Source: an uncultured Bacilli bacterium (lineage in GTDB: Bacteria; Bacillota_I; Bacilli_A; RF39; UBA660). From it: DNA of 25,992 nucleotides. Position 1 is the first letter of the stretch, and each line of letters starts with the position of its first letter. This document shows, piece after piece, positions 23,274 through 25,992 of this stretch. The DNA is taken from the NCBI GenBank assembly GCA_944351345.1, contig CALVPO010000004.1, forward strand, positions 1-25,992, in the 5' to 3' direction. A program made the position numbers and the translations under genes. The notes under the pieces were generated by a model that made no database searches, was not told where the DNA came from, and saw only the letters and a program-made list of their open reading frames with translations.

Positions 23274-24704
23274 ATGAATGAAAATAATTATGAAGAGTTA
23301 CATAAGCAAGTGTTACATAAGCAAGATCCAAAGACTGGTTTGGATATTTATGCTATAAAATGGGAAAATAGTAGTAAGTTAGTTTATTATTGGAAGAATA
23401 TAAATAGTAGTAATATTAATAATGTAATAGTAATACTTAATAATTCTGATAATATTAGAATAAAGAATAATCAAATTTGTATTTCTTTAGATGGTATTAA
23501 TAATATAAATGATATTAAAGTTATTTTAAGTATTTTTTCTAGAGAAATTCAAAAGATGGGGATAGATGCTAAGAGGGCTAGGTTTATTTTTATAATTGAT
23601 AATGATAAACAAAGAGAAGATATATCAGTTGTAGTTAGAGATTTGGGTATAAGTGCTTTTTTTGAAGTAAGTAATAATGTTAAAAAAGGTAATGTTCAAG
23701 AAGAGGCAAAGAAAAGAATAGAAAATTTAGAAAGTGAAAAATTACGTGATGGTAAGGGAAAGATAGATAGTATTACTGTTGGTGATAAAAAGTATTCTGT
23801 TGATAGTGAAAATAAAACTATTCATGCTGATAGTGGTAATAATGGCCTTTTAAGTGATTTAGAAAAGAAAAAGATGTTATTAGAAGAATTGATGAAAGAT
23901 CCTAAAAATCGTCAGATGCTTTCTGAAATGACGGCTGAAGAGTTAGATAAATATTTGATGGATACTATTAATAGAGGTAAGAAGACTAGTTATATGGAAA
24001 GAGCTACAACTGTTAGTAGTAATGATAGTCCTAAAGAAAAGGTTGCTATGAATGTTTCTCATGAGAAAGATGGGGTTGTTAATAGGGAGTTAGGTATTGG
24101 TATGGTTGCTCCTGGTAATAGTGATAAATATTTTGCTTTAGAAAATGGTAATAATAATAATGAATATAGAGTTGTTAGTCCTAGTGTTAGTACAAGTCAG
24201 ATGAATTCTGGTAATGTTAGTGGTAATAATAGTACAGCTGGTAGTGTAGAGGAAAATATTAGTAATAATGATTTAGAAGAAGGTAATGATTTTAATTTGA
24301 CTAAGTTGGATGTTGCTTCTAAAAGTGAGCTTGATGTATATTACGTAGATTCTAGTGGAATTATTTATAATAAGGATGGTAAGGATATTGGACAAGTTGG
24401 GGTTAGTGGTTATTTAGTAGATGAGAATAATAATTTGATTAAAAATAATAAGGTCTTAGGAGAAATAGGCGATATTAATGATATGGGAAAAAGTAGTACC
24501 AAAAGCATAGGTAATGATAACGTTATAGACTTTGAAAAAGCTAAATCAAAAAGAAGAGTTTATAAACCAGAAAGACCTAGAAGTGGAATAGTTAATACAA
24601 ATAATGAAAAAAGTGCAGCTTTTATTAGTTTACCCATTATTTTATTTATAATTTCATTAGTTTTATTAGTTGTATCAGGGATTATTTTATTTATGATAAG
24701 ATAA
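23274..24704 (+). CDS. Unknown 476-aa tail-anchored protein (element 2)
   Basis: No family recognised. TAGGTGAT precedes the ATG. The N-terminal domain (about 1-140) has alternating strands and helices (LVYYWKNINSSNINNVIVIL, then DAKRARFIFIIDNDKQRED). A helical stretch (about 195-240) holds LLEELMKDPKNRQMLSEMTA, similar in style to short STI1-like helices. A long Ser/Asn-rich disordered region follows, then VYYVDSSGIIYNKDGKDIGQ, a basic segment (AKSKRRVYKPERPRS) and one C-terminal membrane helix (about 454-474) ending MIR. The positive segment before the helix suggests a cytoplasmic protein anchored by its tail. It ends just inside the right end of element 2. Confidence 0.7.
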   Translation: MNENNYEELHKQVLHKQDPKTGLDIYAIKWENSSKLVYYWKNINSSNINNVIVILNNSDNIRIKNNQICISLDGINNINDIKVILSIFSREIQKMGIDAKRARFIFIIDNDKQREDISVVVRDLGISAFFEVSNNVKKGNVQEEAKKRIENLESEKLRDGKGKIDSITVGDKKYSVDSENKTIHADSGNNGLLSDLEKKKMLLEELMKDPKNRQMLSEMTAEELDKYLMDTINRGKKTSYMERATTVSSNDSPKEKVAMNVSHEKDGVVNRELGIGMVAPGNSDKYFALENGNNNNEYRVVSPSVSTSQMNSGNVSGNNSTAGSVEENISNNDLEEGNDFNLTKLDVASKSELDVYYVDSSGIIYNKDGKDIGQVGVSGYLVDENNNLIKNNKVLGEIGDINDMGKSSTKSIGNDNVIDFEKAKSKRRVYKPERPRSGIVNTNNEKSAAFISLPIILFIISLVLLVVSGIILFMIR

Positions 24705-24731
24705 TCTTTTTCATATTAAGCAGCAACATAT
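24705..24731 (+). repeat. Right end of element 2 (arm plus core)
   Basis: Core AACATAT at 24725-24731. Read on the minus strand inward the arm is GCTGCTTAATATGAAAAAGA, the imperfect mirror of the left arm. Host binding-protein sequence lies to the right. Confidence 0.8.
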
Positions 24732-25024
24732 ATTGTTGCCTCTGTTCCACAAAAGCCAATGTCTACTTCATCTGATAGTACGGCTGACATAACGGCATCT
24801 GCTCCTGCTGCTAAGGTTATTTCTACGTCTAATCCTTCTTCTTCAAAGTAACCTAGTGAGTCTGCTAAGTATTGTGGTGCATAAAAAACACTATGAGCTA
24901 CTTCAGCAACTTTTACCTTTGTTAAATTTTTTTCATTGCTATCACTTTTATTTGAAAAATATATAGATATTCCAATTATAAATATAATAGCAATAATAAT
25001 ACATAATATAATTATTCTTTTCAT
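24716..25024 (-). pseudogene. N-terminal part of the ABC substrate-binding protein, truncated by element 2
   Basis: The first 100 codons of the importer's extracellular binding protein, plus three element-derived codons (A, A, stop). ATG 25024 has GGAGGAAAG directly ahead; an in-frame earlier start at 25042 would precede that site. Residues 1-22 are a lipoprotein-like or uncleaved signal helix (IIILCIIIAIIFIIGISIYF); no lipobox with Cys follows, so it may remain as an N-terminal anchor. The mature part shows VKVAEVAHSVFYAPQYLADS, LGYFEEEGLDVEI and VDIGFCGTEATIY, the first lobe of an SsuA/NMT1-type protein. The rest of the gene is at 16351-17065. It is read from an intact promoter, so a short peptide may still be made. 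Confidence 0.93.
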
Positions 25025-25046
25025 CTTTCCTCCTTCAATCAATGAT

Positions 25047-25075
25047 ATTTTATTCTATAAATATTTTTTTGTTAA
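25047..25075 (-). promoter_or_regulatory. Promoter of the interrupted ABC operon
   Basis: On the minus strand, TTAACA (25075-25070) and TAAAAT (25052-25047), 17-bp spacer. It is 23 bases upstream of the binding-protein ATG and divergent from gap. The 5' leader is too short for a riboswitch. Confidence 0.7.
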
Positions 25076-25133
25076 TATTATTGAAAAATTAAAAAATATT
25101 TGATAAATTAGATATAGAAAGGATTTGATAATA

Positions 25134-25992
25134 GTGAAGAAAGTTGCAATAAATGGTTTTGGTAGAATAGGGAGATTAGTTTTTAGGATAATGGAAGATA
25201 ATCCTTCTTTAGAGGTAGTTGCTATTAATGATCTTACTGATAGTCGTCAACTTGCTTATTTACTTAAGTATGATACTAATCATAGGACTTATAAGAAGGA
25301 TAATATTAGTTATGATGATAAGGGAATTATTGTTGCTGGTAGGCATGTAGATGTTTATAGTGAGACTGAGCCTAAGAATCTTCCTTGGAAGGAGTTAGGT
25401 ATTGATATTGTATTTGAATGTACTGGTAAGTTTACTTCTTTGGATAAAGCTATCTCTCATATAGATGCAGGTGCTTCTAAGGTTATAATATCTGCTCCTG
25501 CTAAGGGTGATGTTAAGACTATTGTTTATAATGTTAATGATGATATATTAGATGGTAGTGAGAAGGTTATTAGTGCTGCTTCTTGTACTACTAATTGTCT
25601 TGCTCCTGTTTTGAAGGTGCTTGATGATAATTTTGGTATAGTTAAGGGATATATGACTACTATTCATGCTTATACTAATGATCAGGTGACATTAGATGTT
25701 GCTCATAAGAAGGGAATTGACTCTAGAAGAGGGCGTGGATGTGCGGCTAATATAGTTCCTACTTCTACTGGAGCAGCTAGTGCTATTGGAAAAGTGCTTC
25801 CTGATTTGGAAGGTAAATTTAAGGGAGGTGCTATGAGAGTTCCTGTTAGTGATGGTTCTTTAGTTGATTTAGTTTTAGAGCTTGATAAAAATGTAAGTGT
25901 AGAAGAAATTAATCAATGTTTTATGGATAATGTTAGTGAGACATTAAATTATACTGATGATCCTATTGTATCATCTGATGTTATTGGGACTA
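25134..25992 (+). CDS. gap: Glyceraldehyde-3-phosphate dehydrogenase (partial, runs off the window)
   Basis: The glycolytic enzyme that oxidises glyceraldehyde-3-phosphate to 1,3-bisphosphoglycerate with NAD. The frame is open from GTG 25134 to the window end (286 codons), so the C-terminal part lies outside. The NAD-binding start KKVAINGFGRIGRLVFRIME is followed by AINDLTD, whose aspartate favours NAD over NADP, and by the active-site segment ISAASCTTNCLAPV with the catalytic Cys. HAYTNDQVTLDVAHKKG, then RGCAANIVPTSTGAAS and MRVPVSDGSLVD follow. AAAGGA at 25118-25123 is the ribosome binding site, a little far from the GTG; TTGAAA (25081) with TAAATT (25104) is a weak possible promoter. It is divergent from the ABC operon. 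Confidence 0.95.
   Translation, partial: MKKVAINGFGRIGRLVFRIMEDNPSLEVVAINDLTDSRQLAYLLKYDTNHRTYKKDNISYDDKGIIVAGRHVDVYSETEPKNLPWKELGIDIVFECTGKFTSLDKAISHIDAGASKVIISAPAKGDVKTIVYNVNDDILDGSEKVISAASCTTNCLAPVLKVLDDNFGIVKGYMTTIHAYTNDQVTLDVAHKKGIDSRRGRGCAANIVPTSTGAASAIGKVLPDLEGKFKGGAMRVPVSDGSLVDLVLELDKNVSVEEINQCFMDNVSETLNYTDDPIVSSDVIGT

Larger units (their letters stand above)
17059..24731. mobile_element. Element 2: serine-recombinase island inserted in the binding-protein gene
   Basis: About 7.67 kb bounded by direct repeats AACATAT (17059-17065 and 24725-24731). Inside the ends are imperfect inverted arms: from the core inward, GTTGCTTACTATAAATGAAA on the left and GCTGCTTAATATGAAAAAGA on the right read from the minus strand, matching at 15 of 20 bases. 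Content, all but one on the plus strand: hybrid histidine kinase, a minus-strand transposase remnant, acyltransferase, M23 peptidase, serine recombinase, and two unknown genes. Removing one repeat and the inner DNA restores the binding-protein frame exactly. The ends differ from those of element 1, so each element probably uses its own recombinase. Confidence 0.87.

Noticed and set aside
25025..25133. A riboswitch ahead of the ABC operon (thiamine-precursor importers of this family often have one)
   Set aside because: The promoter lies about 23 bases from the start codon, leaving no room for an aptamer.
1..25992. Use of TGA for tryptophan (Mycoplasma-type code)
   Set aside because: walJ and the hybrid kinase end at TGA in the right place, tryptophans are coded by TGG, and no gene needs a TGA read-through.
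1..25992. CRISPR arrays, tRNA or rRNA genes
   Set aside because: No regularly spaced direct repeats beyond the coding repeats, and no tRNA- or rRNA-like sequence was seen; intergenic gaps are short.

Overview
The window is a very AT-rich stretch of a Bacillota chromosome. Core genes (infB end, rplI, dnaB, walJ, rlmH, recA, ftsY, ylxM, gap start) resemble those of low-GC Firmicutes. TGA is used as an ordinary stop (walJ and the hybrid kinase end in it), so the Mycoplasma code does not apply. LysM/G5/M23 proteins and a SpaA-repeat surface protein imply a peptidoglycan wall. An uncultured gut Bacilli lineage would fit, but that is inference.

Layout, left to right. (1) 1-12056, plus strand: infB end and terminator; a Cys-rich SpaA surface protein; rplI-dnaB-M23 peptidase-walJ-rlmH in a tight run; recA with its own consensus promoter and a LexA-type box; a small membrane protein on the minus strand; ftsY-ylxM-small membrane protein-ClpB-like AAA ATPase. 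(2) 12063-25075, minus strand: one NitT/TauT-type ABC importer operon (binding protein, ATPase, permease) read from a promoter at 25047-25075 and broken twice. (3) 25134-end, plus strand: start of gap.

The main discovery is the double interruption. Element 1 (about 2.76 kb, 13013-15782) sits in the ATPase gene at its H-loop codons. It is flanked by an 8-bp direct repeat with 12-bp inverted repeats just inside, and it carries a 43-aa ORF, a large serine recombinase and a collagen-like protein. Element 2 (about 7.67 kb, 17059-24731) sits in the binding-protein gene. It is flanked by a 7-bp direct repeat with imperfect inverted arms just inside, and it carries a hybrid histidine kinase, a transposase remnant, a PlsC-like acyltransferase, an M23 peptidase, a second and different serine recombinase, and two unknown proteins, one tail-anchored. 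Removing each element at its direct repeat restores an exact in-frame gene: 335 codons for the binding protein and 250 for the ATPase. The restored operon has matching 8-nt gene overlaps at both junctions. The arrangement fits serine-integrase attL/attR sites and raises the possibility of a reversible double lock on one transporter. Excision itself is not shown by the sequence.
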